NCBI RefSeq assembly: GCF_013410665.1
Contig: NZ_JACCFM010000001.1
Location: 1,674,001-1,738,000 of the forward strand
Origin: Leifsonia psychrotolerans
GTDB taxonomy: Bacteria; Actinomycetota; Actinomycetes; Actinomycetales; Microbacteriaceae
Length of the DNA stretch: 64,000 nucleotides
Reading direction: 5' to 3'
Shown piece by piece: positions 10,212-18,355 of this stretch (within the stretch, counting starts at the first letter, position 1; each line of letters opens with the position of its first letter). The notes under the pieces were generated by a model, which was given only the letters and a program-made list of their open reading frames with translations, was not told where the DNA came from and did no database searches. The position numbers were made by a program, and so were the translations under genes.

Positions 10212-10253
10212 GGGCGGGGCCGCACGTTCTCGCCGAGACGTGCGGCCCCGCCC
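10212..10253. terminator. Bidirectional terminator hairpin
   Basis: A perfect 16-bp GC-rich stem (10212-10227 and 10238-10253) with a 10-nt loop follows the surface protein stop by 14 bases and faces the convergent lipoprotein gene. No U-tract, which is common in high-GC genomes. Confidence 0.75.
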
Positions 10254-10377
10254 TCTGCGTGCTGACGACGAAGTTCCTCGCGCGGCATCCGGCAGCCGTG
10301 CCGAGTGCAGACAGCGAAGGGACGCGGTTCTGTGCTGGCTAGTGGATATCCGCGCTACCGAGACCTGACGCCGCGGC

Positions 10378-10899
10378 CTACGACGTGAATACCTTGTACA
10401 GGAATTCGCGATGGTTCGGGTTATCGACGGCCACCACCACGACGCGGTGGTCGGCCGACGTGAAGACACCGGTGGACTTTCGGTCGTCAGCGTGCCACGA
10501 TTCCTCGACAAAGCCGGCAACGGTCAGCTGATCGCGAGCGGTGACGGCCGCTGCCGAGACGTCATCCACGGTCATCCAGACCAGCCACGCACCGTGACCG
10601 TCGTTGCCGTGACTCTCGTTGCCGTGACTCTCGCTGCGTTCGACCGTCCCCGACACCACCGGGACAGACCTCGGGAAGTCAGCGGGCAGTGTCGCGTTGC
10701 CCGTTTCTGGCACCTCCTGCGTAGCCGTGGCCGATGCTCGGGGGGTTGGCAGCGCGGTGCCCGCTGCGGCTGGCGGCGCGGCGGTAAGGCCGTCACCGGA
10801 CGGGGCGCTCGGCGCCTCGGCAGAGCAGCCGAGGAGGCCGAGGCCGAGGGCGGCCGTCATGGTGGCTGCGAAGCCAAAGGTCGTGGCACGAGAGGCCAT
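10378..10899 (-). CDS. Putative lipoprotein of unknown function
   Basis: 173 residues with a lipoprotein signal: MASRATTFGF, hydrophobic core, lipobox LLGC with Cys25, then an Ala/Pro-rich linker. The ATG at 10899 is taken because TGGAG stands eight bases before it. The C-terminal 100 residues form a small compact domain (TVDDVSAAAVTARDQL..., ending FLYKVFTS) that I cannot assign to a family. In the middle a 15-nt unit is repeated in the DNA (10598-10632), giving ESHGNESHGNDGHG. Monocistronic and convergent with the surface protein gene. Confidence 0.75.
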   Translation of the reverse strand: MASRATTFGFAATMTAALGLGLLGCSAEAPSAPSGDGLTAAPPAAAGTALPTPRASATATQEVPETGNATLPADFPRSVPVVSGTVERSESHGNESHGNDGHGAWLVWMTVDDVSAAAVTARDQLTVAGFVEESWHADDRKSTGVFTSADHRVVVVAVDNPNHREFLYKVFTS

Positions 10900-11066
10900 G
10901 GTCAAACTCCAGGTGATGAACGGTGCGAGCAATGAACGGCCTGTGGTTTCTGAGCCGGGCCGAGAAAATTAGACATGACTCGGCCGACCGGGACAGCCAC
11001 GCGGGCCTGAAAAGTCCAGAGTGTCGAAAGAGCAGCTACAAAGCTTAGCAAACGGGTGGCTGGCGC

Positions 11067-11417
11067 TTAGGCCCAGCCCAGTTCGCCGAGTCTGGCATCG
11101 TCGAGTCCGAAGTAGTGCCCGATCTCATGCACGAGCGTGATGCGCACCCGAGCACGCAGTTCGTCGAGTGTGGCGCAGCGCTCTTGCATGTTGTTCTTAT
11201 AGAGCGTGATGCGGTCGGGCAGTTCGCCGAAGCCGTAGCGCGAGCGCGCGGTGAGCGGATGTCCGCTGTACAGCCCGTACAGACGCGGACGATCCGCGGG
11301 CGGCTGGTTCTCGATCAGGATCGCGACGTTCTCGACTCCGCGCACCATCGCAACAGGCAGCGCGTCGAAAACGTCGTTGACCATCTGCTCAAAGTCGGTT
11401 TCAGAAATCTCGACCAT
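11067..11417 (-). CDS. Small HExxH metallopeptidase-family protein
   Basis: 116 residues, a small zincin-like family (PF06262 type) widespread in Actinobacteria. The motif HEIGHYFGLDD near residues 98-108 gives the two histidines and glutamate of a metzincin-like zinc site with an extra Asp ligand. The family start (VEISETDFEQMVNDVFDALP) fits the ATG at 11417, behind AGGATGAGG. Divergent from the LysR-like gene. The substrate is unknown. Confidence 0.85.
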   Translation of the reverse strand: MVEISETDFEQMVNDVFDALPVAMVRGVENVAILIENQPPADRPRLYGLYSGHPLTARSRYGFGELPDRITLYKNNMQERCATLDELRARVRITLVHEIGHYFGLDDARLGELGWA

Positions 11418-11504
11418 AGCCTCATCCTGCCACTGGCCACCGGCAAACACCGCGTAGCCTAGGAGATGGACCGCGATTCGCGCGGACCGAGGAAAGGCTT
11501 TCCC

Positions 11505-11849
11505 GTGAACATCACCCTGCTTCGGCATTTCGTTGCAGCCGCCGAGGAACTGCATTTTCCGCGTGCCGCCATCAAGATCAATATTCCGTTGGCGATGATG
11601 AATTCGTCGATCGCGAAGCTCGAAGCCGAAGTCGGCCAGCCACTGTTCACGCGCACGAGCGAGGGGACGCGACTGACGAAGGTCGGGGCGGCTCTGCTGG
11701 TGGATGCCCGGGCCGAGGTCGCCGCCGCTCCGCCGCCCGTGAAGAAGCCGGCGAACACGGGTGGCAAGGCCAAGGCCTCGAAGGGCAAAGGCCGTGCCCC
11801 CGCGGTGAAGGGCGAACCGAAGCCGTACAAGAATCGTCAGGGCCGCTGA
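11505..11849 (+). CDS. Solo LysR-type DNA-binding domain with basic tail
   Basis: 114 residues from the GTG at 11505 (AGGAAAGG upstream). Residues 1-65 form a LysR-type winged HTH (LLRHFVAAAEELHFPRAA, then LEAEVGQPLFTRTSEGTRLT). The usual 200-residue effector-binding domain is missing. In its place is a short linker and a Lys/Ala/Pro tail (GGKAKASKGKGRAP) of about 40 residues. The tail is in frame and codon use stays normal, so this looks like a stable short protein rather than a frameshift. It may be a nucleoid-type or ligand-free DNA binder, which is inference. Confidence 0.75.
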   Translation: MNITLLRHFVAAAEELHFPRAAIKINIPLAMMNSSIAKLEAEVGQPLFTRTSEGTRLTKVGAALLVDARAEVAAAPPPVKKPANTGGKAKASKGKGRAPAVKGEPKPYKNRQGR

Positions 11850-11865
11850 CCCGCGCCAGCCTTCT

Positions 11866-11957
11866 GCATAACTCCTGCACCTCGCGGAGGCTGGGCAACG
11901 TGCCCCCGGCCCGGCGCGGCCCGGGTTCCCGGCCGAGTGAGGGAGCAGGAGTTATGC
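11866..11957. terminator. Long inverted repeat between convergent genes
   Basis: Perfect 13-bp outer arms (GCATAACTCCTGC at 11866-11878, its complement at 11945-11957) enclose 66 very GC-rich bases with further internal pairing. It fills the gap between the LysR-like gene and the convergent ABC-F gene, so a two-way terminator is likely. Confidence 0.5.
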
Positions 11958-11984
11958 CGCGGCAATCGGCATCGGACGCTCCAG

Positions 11985-13655
11985 CTAGAGTTCTGAGACT
12001 TGCCCGGCGTCCACCCGCCAGTGCCGGTCTGTCTGCACGGCTTGGAGCATCCGTCGATCGTGTGTCACCAGCAGCAAAGTGCCCTCATAGGTTTCGAGAG
12101 CCTGCTCAAGCTGCTCAATCGCGGCCAGGTCGAGGTGGTTCGTCGGCTCGTCGAGCACGAGCAGGTTGATGCCGCGCGCCTGCAGCAAGGCCAGACCGGC
12201 GCGCGTGCGCTCCCCCGGTGACAGTTCGTCGACCCCACGATTCACGTGGTCGGCTTTAAGTCCGAACTTGGCCAGTAGCGTGCGCACCTCGCCGCTGGCC
12301 ATATCGGGAACAAGGTCTTCGAAGCTGTCGGCCAGGGGACGGCCGCCCACCAGCAGCGATCGCGCCTGGTCGATCTCGCCGATGTGCACGCTCGCGCCCA
12401 GGCTCGCCGTTCCGTCGTCGGGATGCTGCTGGCCGAGCAACGCACGCAGCAGCGTGGACTTGCCGGCCCCGTTCGGTCCGGTGATACCGATGCGCTCGCC
12501 TGCATTCACCTGCAGCGAAACCGGGCCGAGGGTGAAGGAACCCTGTGTGAACACGGCGTTGCTGAGCGTGGACACGACGGTGCTCGACCGCGGCGCCGAG
12601 CCAATCGTGAACTCGAGTTGCCACTCCTTGCGTGGTTCCTCCACCTCGTCGAGCCGGGCGATTCGGCTCTCCATCTGTCGCACCTTCTGGGCCTGCTTCT
12701 CGCTCGATTCGGCGGATGCCTTACGCCTGATCTTGTCGTTGTCTGGCGCCTTCTTCATGGCGTTGCGCACGCCTTGGCTCGACCATTCGCGCTGGGTGCG
12801 GGCGCGGCCCACGAGGTCGGCCTTCTTCTCAGCGAACTCGTCGTATTTCTCCCGCTGGTGCTTTCGCGCCGTGGCACGCTCCTCGAGATACGAGTCGTAG
12901 CCACCGCCGAAGACGCGGTTTGTGTTCTGCGCACTATCGAGTTCGAGCACGCGCGTGACGCAGCGTGCCAGAAACTCGCGGTCGTGGCTGACCAGGATGA
13001 CGCCGCCGCGCAGGCCCTGCACGAAGGCTTCCAGCCGTTCGAGGCCGTCGAGATCGAGGTCGTTCGTCGGCTCGTCGAGCAACACAATGTCGAAGCGAGA
13101 CAGCAGCAGGGCAGCGAGGCCGACGCGGGCGGCTTGGCCACCCGAGAGCGACGTCATGAGCGTCTGATCAGTCTGCGCGGCACCAAGGTCGAGGCCGAGT
13201 TCGGCGAGAACGACCGGGAGGCGCTCGTCGAGGTCGGCGGCCCCACTGGCCAGCCAGCGGTCGAGTGCGCTCGAGTAGACGTCGGCGGGGTCGCGGCCAT
13301 CGGGGCGTGGGGTCGGATTCAGTTCACCGAGCGCCTCGGCCGCGGCATCCATGTCGGCCGTCGCCTCAGCGCACCCGGTGCGGCGGGCGATGTAGCCGGC
13401 GACCGTCTCGCCGGTCACGCGTTCGTGTTCCTGCGGCAGAGCGCCGACGAAGGCGTCGGACGGCGACAGGCTCACGGTGCCGCCCTGCGGTTCGTCGAGG
13501 CCGGCCAGAATGCGCAGCAGGGTGGACTTGCCGGCGCCGTTCGCTCCGACGACCCCGACGACGTCGCCGGGCGCGACAGTGAGGTCGAGCGAATCAAACA
13601 GTGTGCGGTGGCCGTAGCCGCCGGCCAGGCCCTGGGCCACGAGTGTTGCGGTCAT
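11985..13655 (-). CDS. ABC-F family ATPase
   Basis: Soluble protein of 556 residues with two ABC domains and no membrane segments, the ABC-F layout of translation factors and ribosome-protection proteins. Domain 1 has Walker A GANGAGKST, signature LSGGQAARVGLA and Walker B LLDEPTNDLD. Domain 2 has GPNGAGKST, LSPGERTRAGLAL and LVLDEPTNHLD. Between them is a charged linker (about 255-330, rich in Lys, Arg, Glu) that would reach into the ribosomal E site. Whether it is a housekeeping factor or a drug-resistance factor cannot be told from sequence alone. Confidence 0.93.
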   Translation of the reverse strand: MTATLVAQGLAGGYGHRTLFDSLDLTVAPGDVVGVVGANGAGKSTLLRILAGLDEPQGGTVSLSPSDAFVGALPQEHERVTGETVAGYIARRTGCAEATADMDAAAEALGELNPTPRPDGRDPADVYSSALDRWLASGAADLDERLPVVLAELGLDLGAAQTDQTLMTSLSGGQAARVGLAALLLSRFDIVLLDEPTNDLDLDGLERLEAFVQGLRGGVILVSHDREFLARCVTRVLELDSAQNTNRVFGGGYDSYLEERATARKHQREKYDEFAEKKADLVGRARTQREWSSQGVRNAMKKAPDNDKIRRKASAESSEKQAQKVRQMESRIARLDEVEEPRKEWQLEFTIGSAPRSSTVVSTLSNAVFTQGSFTLGPVSLQVNAGERIGITGPNGAGKSTLLRALLGQQHPDDGTASLGASVHIGEIDQARSLLVGGRPLADSFEDLVPDMASGEVRTLLAKFGLKADHVNRGVDELSPGERTRAGLALLQARGINLLVLDEPTNHLDLAAIEQLEQALETYEGTLLLVTHDRRMLQAVQTDRHWRVDAGQVSEL

Positions 13656-13864
13656 CCGTCAATTCTCGCAGGGCTGGAGCCACGTCAGTCTCCGCGTGCC
13701 CGTCGCACGGTCAATCAAACGCCGACGTTCGTCGACGGTGCCCGGACCCGTGACACGACCGGAGGAAACACTCGCCGCGCGGCGTGACGCCCTCGCCGTC
13801 GACCACCAGTGAGCGCACACGGCTTCCTCTACCCTGATCGGAACGCGCTGGCTCGCCTTGACGT

Positions 13865-13948
13865 ATGTGCCGAAGCATCCATGCCCTTCACAACTTCGAG
13901 CCGGCCGCGACCGACGACGACGTGCATGCGGCCGCACTGCACTGTTAG
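13865..13948 (+). pseudogene. Truncated DUF2277 protein (N-terminal 27 codons)
   Basis: The frame opens with MCRSIHALHNFEPAATDDDV and HAAALHC, a good match to the start of the DUF2277 family (MCRxI...NFEPPAT...AAALQYVRK), then stops at TAG. The remaining 60 or so codons of the family are absent, and the sequence runs directly into the end of the convergent PhnA-like gene. A deletion between the two genes is the simplest reading. Confidence 0.65.
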
Positions 13949-14316
13949 ACCTTTTTCACCACGCTGGACTTCAGTTGCATCTGGCCAACCCCGTCGACCT
14001 TGCAGTCAATGTCGTGGTCGCCGACACCATCGATCAGACGGATGCCGCGCACCTTCGTGCCGACCTTGATCACCCCACCCCCGCTGCCCTTGACCTTCAG
14101 GTCTTTCAGCACCGTGACGGTGTCGCCGTCGCTGAGCACGTTGCCCACGGCATCCGTGATCACGCGGGCCGACTGCTCGCCGGACTCGCCGGCCACATCG
14201 TCGCCAGCCTGCACGGCCGCCCATTCGTGACCACACATCGGACAGACGAGCAATGCGCCCCCCTCGTAGGCGTGTTCGCTGGAGCATTCGGGGCAGGGCG
14301 GGAGCGTCTCATTCAC
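13945..14316 (-). CDS. PhnA/YjdM-family zinc-ribbon protein
   Basis: 123 residues. The N-terminal zinc ribbon has CPEC and CPMC, then the KOW-like PhnA C-domain (DGDTVTVLKDLKVKGSGGG, IKVGTKVRGIRLIDG, DIDCKVDG). Named for E. coli PhnA/YjdM, whose role is not settled. The GTG at 14316 is the only start fitting the family; GGGGAGG abuts it. Its stop overlaps the DUF2277 remnant. Confidence 0.9.
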   Translation of the reverse strand: MNETLPPCPECSSEHAYEGGALLVCPMCGHEWAAVQAGDDVAGESGEQSARVITDAVGNVLSDGDTVTVLKDLKVKGSGGGVIKVGTKVRGIRLIDGVGDHDIDCKVDGVGQMQLKSSVVKKV

Positions 14317-14437
14317 CTCCCCAGGGTAGCCGAGCGACGCCTGACGGCCGTGCCGTGTTCTGCGTCGGCCTGCGTACCTGCGCTGATACCCTCGGGTGCA
14401 ACGCGGCTGACGCCGACCGACGTTCAGAGGGGGAACC

Positions 14438-14716
14438 ATGCTGTCGAATCTCACGTGGTGGCATCTGCTGATCAGTCTGGGCGTGCTCGCCGTCGTCGCA
14501 TTCGTCATCGTCATGATCATCGTGGCTGTCGTACGTGCCGTCCGAAAGTCGGCGGCGCCGCCGGTGCACTCGCTTCAGGTCCCTCTCGGTTCGCGGCCGG
14601 TGCCGTCAGCGGATCCGACAGTTCAGCTGCAGAAACTCGCAGAGCTGCGCGCCGAAGGCCTGATTTCCGATGCCGAGCATGAGGCGAAACGCACCGAAAT
14701 TCTCGGGCGACTCTAA
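14438..14716 (+). CDS. SHOCT-domain membrane protein
   Basis: 92 residues behind an AGAGGGGG ribosome site. One transmembrane helix (about 8-33, LLISLGVLAVVAFVIVMIIV), a Pro/Ala linker, and a C-terminal SHOCT domain (LQKLAELRAEGLISDAEHEA). SHOCT domains are short C-terminal modules thought to mediate oligomerisation. Divergent from the PhnA-like gene. Function unknown. Confidence 0.85.
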   Translation: MLSNLTWWHLLISLGVLAVVAFVIVMIIVAVVRAVRKSAAPPVHSLQVPLGSRPVPSADPTVQLQKLAELRAEGLISDAEHEAKRTEILGRL

Positions 14717-14735
14717 CGGGAGAGTGCAGCCTGAG

Positions 14736-14951
14736 GTAGGCCGATCCGCAGTCCGGCCGAGCACGCAGGATGCTGAGCTTCACGATGTTCTTCACCCCTG
14801 CGCGCTTCGCCGCCTCGATCACGGCGGCCGTGCCATCGATGTGCCCACGCTGATTCGTCTGGGCACCGTTCTCACGGTTGACGCCCGCGCAATGCGCAAC
14901 GGTGTCGCATCCGTCAACCGCCGCGGCGAGCGCGTCGGCAAGAACGGTCAA
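14736..14951 (-). pseudogene. Remnant of an NmrA-like NAD(P)-binding protein
   Basis: About 72 codons match the middle of an NmrA/SDR-type Rossmann protein: CDTVAHCAGVNRENG, GHIDGTAAVIEAAKRAG, VKNIVKLSILRARPDCGSAY. The N-terminal GxxGxxG segment is missing, and homology stops abruptly after SAY, where the rest of the fold should follow. Its 5' end overlaps the end of the next membrane-protein gene. Confidence 0.6.
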
Positions 14952-15300
14952 CTGTCACGACACACGCGATGCCGACGACGGCGACCAGCGCAGAGCCTGC
15001 GGCGGTGAGTGTGTCCTGCCAATCGGGGCCGGCCGTCACGAAGCCGAGGCCATCCGCGCGTTCCCACGTACAGGCCCTCCCCAGTGGCAGCCAGGAGAAG
15101 TAGCCGTGCACGTGAACGGCCTCAGAGACCAGCGCGAGCGCAGGCACCGTCGGGTGCGGCCCCTCGACTCGGCACTTGTAGTCGACACCCTTGTTAACCG
15201 CACCGGCCCAGGTCTCGCCGACGACCACAACGAATGCGACTGCGCCGACGACGAGCAGCCAGATTCCGATGAGTCGGATGACGCGTCGACGAGTCCCCAT
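14914..15300 (-). CDS. Two-helix membrane protein of unknown function
   Basis: 128 residues with two hydrophobic segments (about 9-28, LIGIWLLVVGAVAFVVVVG; and about 100-117) and a middle extracytoplasmic part containing two cysteines (YKCRVEG, RACTWERA). Basic ends (MGTRRRVIR and CRRARRGG) suit an inner-membrane topology. I do not recognise the family. Its 3' end runs into the NmrA remnant, so the C-terminus may have changed. Confidence 0.55.
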   Translation of the reverse strand: MGTRRRVIRLIGIWLLVVGAVAFVVVVGETWAGAVNKGVDYKCRVEGPHPTVPALALVSEAVHVHGYFSWLPLGRACTWERADGLGFVTAGPDWQDTLTAAGSALVAVVGIACVVTVDRSCRRARRGG

Positions 15301-15397
15301 CTGGCTAGAGTAGCGGGTTGCAACGCGGGCAATCGTTCCTGCCCACGCACCGTTTTCGACGCGTTCAGCTCGCGGCGTCGGGCGTGAAGTGCACGGC

Positions 15398-15844
15398 TCA
15401 GTCGACGACTGGCTCGCAGATGACCACGGGAATCTCGCGCTCGGTTTTCACTTGATATCCCGCGTAACCGCCGTACACCGCGACAATTTGAGGCCAGAGG
15501 TCAGCCCGCTCGGCGGCCGTCGCGGTGCGCGCATGCATGCGCATCGTCTGCCCGCGTACGGTCAACTCGATGTCGGGATGTGCAACCAGGTTCAAATACC
15601 ACTGCGGTTGCCGATCGTCACCACCCTTGGACGCGACCAGGATGTACCTCTCCTCGTCGTGCAGGGGTGCGGTGAGCATTATCGAGCGGCGGTGTCCCGT
15701 CGAACGACCGATGGTGTGCAGTTCGACGGCCGGCATCGCGCCGATTTTCCAGCCGAGTCGACCGCCGGTGACCGCCAGCAACGCGCGATGCGACGCGCTC
15801 ATCAGTTTCATGCTCAGGTCGGTCGCCCGATAACGGATGCTCAT
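15398..15844 (-). CDS. Ddn-type deazaflavin/nitroreductase family protein
   Basis: 148 residues of the F420-dependent Ddn/FDOR-B type split-barrel family (PF04075). Signature pieces are ELHTIGRSTGHRRSIMLTAPL, YILVASKGGDDRQPQWYLNL (first 20 residues shown) and a C-terminal PVVICEPV strand. Relatives reduce quinones or nitro compounds with F420H2, though some bind other flavins. Single gene. Confidence 0.88.
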   Translation of the reverse strand: MSIRYRATDLSMKLMSASHRALLAVTGGRLGWKIGAMPAVELHTIGRSTGHRRSIMLTAPLHDEERYILVASKGGDDRQPQWYLNLVAHPDIELTVRGQTMRMHARTATAAERADLWPQIVAVYGGYAGYQVKTEREIPVVICEPVVD

Positions 15845-15907
15845 GCTCGACAGCCTAGGCGGGCACGCTCTCCGGCGAGTACGCTCGGTTTTCGGAGGTG
15901 GATCATT

Positions 15908-16144
15908 GTGAAGAAGCAGATGAAGAAGAAGCAGCGCTGGGAAGACCTGAGCCCGTCGCAGAAAGTCGCGACGGTCGTCGCTGGAACAATTCAGATCGCC
16001 TTGGCGCTTTCGGCCTGGGTTGACCTTGCTCAGCGTCCGGCTGACGAGGTCAACGGACCCAAGGGCCTGTGGGGCGTCCTCATCGCGGTCAACTTCATCG
16101 GCCCAATTGCATACTTCGTGGGTGGGCGTCGCCGCTCGAGCTGA
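15908..16144 (+). CDS. Small two-helix membrane protein (PLDc_N-like)
   Basis: 78 residues from a GTG with GGAGG nine bases upstream. A basic start (VKKQMKKKQRWEDL) is followed by two helices (about 21-39 and 52-72) joined by a short loop with GPKGLWG, resembling the phospholipase-D N-terminal membrane module (PF13396) found alone in many Actinobacteria. Function unknown. Confidence 0.75.
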   Translation: MKKQMKKKQRWEDLSPSQKVATVVAGTIQIALALSAWVDLAQRPADEVNGPKGLWGVLIAVNFIGPIAYFVGGRRRSS

Positions 16145-16184
16145 GTGGCCCGGCGAGATGCCGCAGACGTAACAACTCCCCGCT

Positions 16185-17171
16185 CTACGGCACGAGCGAC
16201 AGTGCGACGCCGTCGAGAATGTCGTGCTCGCTCGTGGTCACGAACTCGAGGGGCCGACCGACCGCGGACGTGGCCTCCGCGACCCGGCGCAGGATCGTCG
16301 ACCAGATCGTCGCGCCGGCTGCGATCACGTCAACCCGGCCCGGATGCATGTAGGGCAGCGCCGCTCGTTCGGCCCGGGGCAGGCCGGCGAGAGATTCGCA
16401 GGCGGCAAGCACGGTGTGCAGCGGCAGGCGGCTACCGTTGATGGTCTGCGGGTCGTAGCGGGTGAGGCCGAGCGCGTGCGCGGTGATGGTGGTGATGGTT
16501 CCGGCCACACCGATCACATCCGTTGTCTGTGAGAGATCCACGATGCCGGCCGCCACGTCGAGGGCCGCCGTGACATCACGACGGATGCCCGCCAGCTCGG
16601 TTTCGATAGGCGGGTCGGAGTGCACACTACGTTCGGTCAAACGCACGCAACCGATGTCCATCGAATATGCCGCGTCGGGCGCGCTGCCGCCGAGCACGAG
16701 CTCGGTCGAGCCGCCGCCGAGATCGACGATGAGGTGGCGGGCTGCGGCATCCGGGTGAGGCAACGCGGTGAGAGCACCGCGAAAGGAGAGAGCAGCCTCT
16801 TCGGTGCCGGGGATGACCTCGGCGGGTACCCCGAGGATGTCCAGCACAGCGTCGGTGAAATCGGCGCGGTTGGCGGCATCCCGGGTCGCCGAGGTCGCGA
16901 CGAAACGGATCCGCTCCACCTCGTGTTCGCGGCAAATTTCGGCGTAGCGGCGGGTCACCGCGAGAGTGCGCTCCAGCGCGGCGTCGGCGAAGCGCCCGGT
17001 GCGATCGACGCCCTCCCCCAGCCGCACCACCTCCAGAGTACGCACGACGTCGCGGAGGCCACCCTGCCCACCGTGCCCGTCGTGCCCCTCGTGCCGCTCT
17101 CGCCCCGCGATGTCGGCAATGAGCAGGCGGATCGTGTTCGTTCCACAGTCAATAGCGGCGACTCGGGCCAT
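16185..17171 (-). CDS. Ppx/GppA-family phosphatase (copy 1)
   Basis: 328 residues of the ASKHA-fold exopolyphosphatase/pppGpp phosphohydrolase family. The nucleotide site shows DCGTNTIRLLIAD near the start and VDLGGGSTELVLGG near 145; ATSATRDA and GTITTITA are further family blocks. ATG 17171 follows GAGGAG. After the first strand there is a short Gly/His insertion (HEGHDGHGGQGG), encoded by a small 9-nt repeat at about 17060-17100. Neighbouring eno, ftsB and the usual DUF501 partner are found elsewhere, beside the second copy's region. Confidence 0.92.
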   Translation of the reverse strand: MARVAAIDCGTNTIRLLIADIAGRERHEGHDGHGGQGGLRDVVRTLEVVRLGEGVDRTGRFADAALERTLAVTRRYAEICREHEVERIRFVATSATRDAANRADFTDAVLDILGVPAEVIPGTEEAALSFRGALTALPHPDAAARHLIVDLGGGSTELVLGGSAPDAAYSMDIGCVRLTERSVHSDPPIETELAGIRRDVTAALDVAAGIVDLSQTTDVIGVAGTITTITAHALGLTRYDPQTINGSRLPLHTVLAACESLAGLPRAERAALPYMHPGRVDVIAAGATIWSTILRRVAEATSAVGRPLEFVTTSEHDILDGVALSLVP

Positions 17172-17503
17172 CGGGGCTCCTCGGTGTGCGGCGGCCAATT
17201 CAGCCGCCGGATTGCGATGTTCGACGACGGTGTGTCGACTGAGTCGACGCTATCAAGGATAGGTTTCACACCTCACATGAAAGATTCGCATATTAGTTGT
17301 GCTGGGAGCTGGGCATCGCACTCACGGGCGCAGTGGTGGGAAGCGCCCCGGCCGGTGAAACCCAGGTCGTCGCCGTGAGTTGCCATGTCAGTGGCACTCT
17401 GGGCAACCCGGTACTCGAGTACACGCTCAAAACGCACTAGCCCTGACGTGAGTCGGTACCGGTCGACTGTCGAAGGGAAGCGGCTCCCGGTACCGTCGTA
17501 GTC
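17172..17503. other. Spacer without a recognised gene
   Basis: 332 bases between a leftward phosphatase and a rightward hydrolase, so it must hold both promoters. A short open stretch on the plus strand (about 17303-17440, ending EYTLKTH) looks protein-like, with a Gly/Ala segment and a Cys, but has a stop just upstream and no start. It may be a remnant; I cannot assign it. Confidence 0.3.
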
Positions 17504-18220
17504 ATGCACATCGACGTACCGACCCCTGCGGGATCCGGCCGCCTCACGGTCGCACATACTCTCGCACGCACGGCCGAGGGCACTACCGAGCAGCGCGCGG
17601 TGCTCTGGCTCGGGCACGGCGCGGGCGGCGGTATCGACGCGGCCGACCTGGCGGCGCTGGCCGAATCGCTCCCCGGTCGGGGCATCATGGTCGCGCTTTA
17701 CGAGCAGCCCTGGCGCGTCGCGGGCAAGAAAGTTGCGCCGCGTCCCGCCGCGCTCGACGCAGGCTGGCTGGCGGCCTCCGCGCTCGTCGCCGAGATCGCC
17801 GCGGGCAGCCCGGTCATCGTCGGCGGGCGTAGCGCCGGAGCGCGCGTCGCGTGTCGCACAGCGGATGCCGTCGGCGCCGCCGCCGTACTCTGCCTCGCGT
17901 TTCCGCTGGCCCCGCCGCGCACCCCTGAAAAGTCACGCATCGAGGAACTCTTGCTTCCGACGGTGCCCGTGCTGGTGCTACAGGGTGAGCGAGACCCGTT
18001 CGGCGCTGCGGGCGACGTCACCGCTGCGGTCGCGGCCGCCGGGGTCGCGGCCGCCGGGCTGGCAACCGAGAGCGGCGAGCCGGACCGCAGCATCCGTGTG
18101 GTGAGCATTCCCGGTGCCGATCATTCGCTGGCAGTTCTGAAGTCGTCGCCGCTCACTGCTGACGGCGTCGCGAATCTCGTGATCAACGAGGTACGTGCCT
18201 TCATCGACCACGTGCGGTAA
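17504..18220 (+). CDS. Alpha/beta hydrolase (KANL3/Tex30-like)
   Basis: 238 residues. Oxyanion region WLGHGAGGG, nucleophile elbow GGRSAGAR with Ser near 113, acid in LQGERDPFG, and histidine in PGADHSL give a complete catalytic triad. This small group is annotated as a dienelactone-hydrolase-like or KANL3/Tex30 family. The substrate is unknown. The gene ends at a hairpin shared with the convergent sigma-locus gene. Confidence 0.85.
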   Translation: MHIDVPTPAGSGRLTVAHTLARTAEGTTEQRAVLWLGHGAGGGIDAADLAALAESLPGRGIMVALYEQPWRVAGKKVAPRPAALDAGWLAASALVAEIAAGSPVIVGGRSAGARVACRTADAVGAAAVLCLAFPLAPPRTPEKSRIEELLLPTVPVLVLQGERDPFGAAGDVTAAVAAAGVAAAGLATESGEPDRSIRVVSIPGADHSLAVLKSSPLTADGVANLVINEVRAFIDHVR

Positions 18221-18272
18221 CCGGCGCTGCGCTACCGGTCGTCAAACCACTCGCGGCCCCTGTTTGAGACGG

Positions 18273-18296
18273 CGGACCATGATTACTCATGGTCCG
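18273..18296. terminator. Bidirectional hairpin after the alpha/beta hydrolase
   Basis: A perfect 10-bp stem (CGGACCATGA / TCATGGTCCG) with loop TTAC lies between two convergent genes. It is followed by two copies of an 18-nt repeat containing CGGATGCCGCG (about 18319-18354). Confidence 0.6.
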
Positions 18297-18355
18297 GCTT
18301 CCTCAACGTGGGCCGCGAGCGACACGGATGCCGCGAACGACACGGATGCCGCGTT

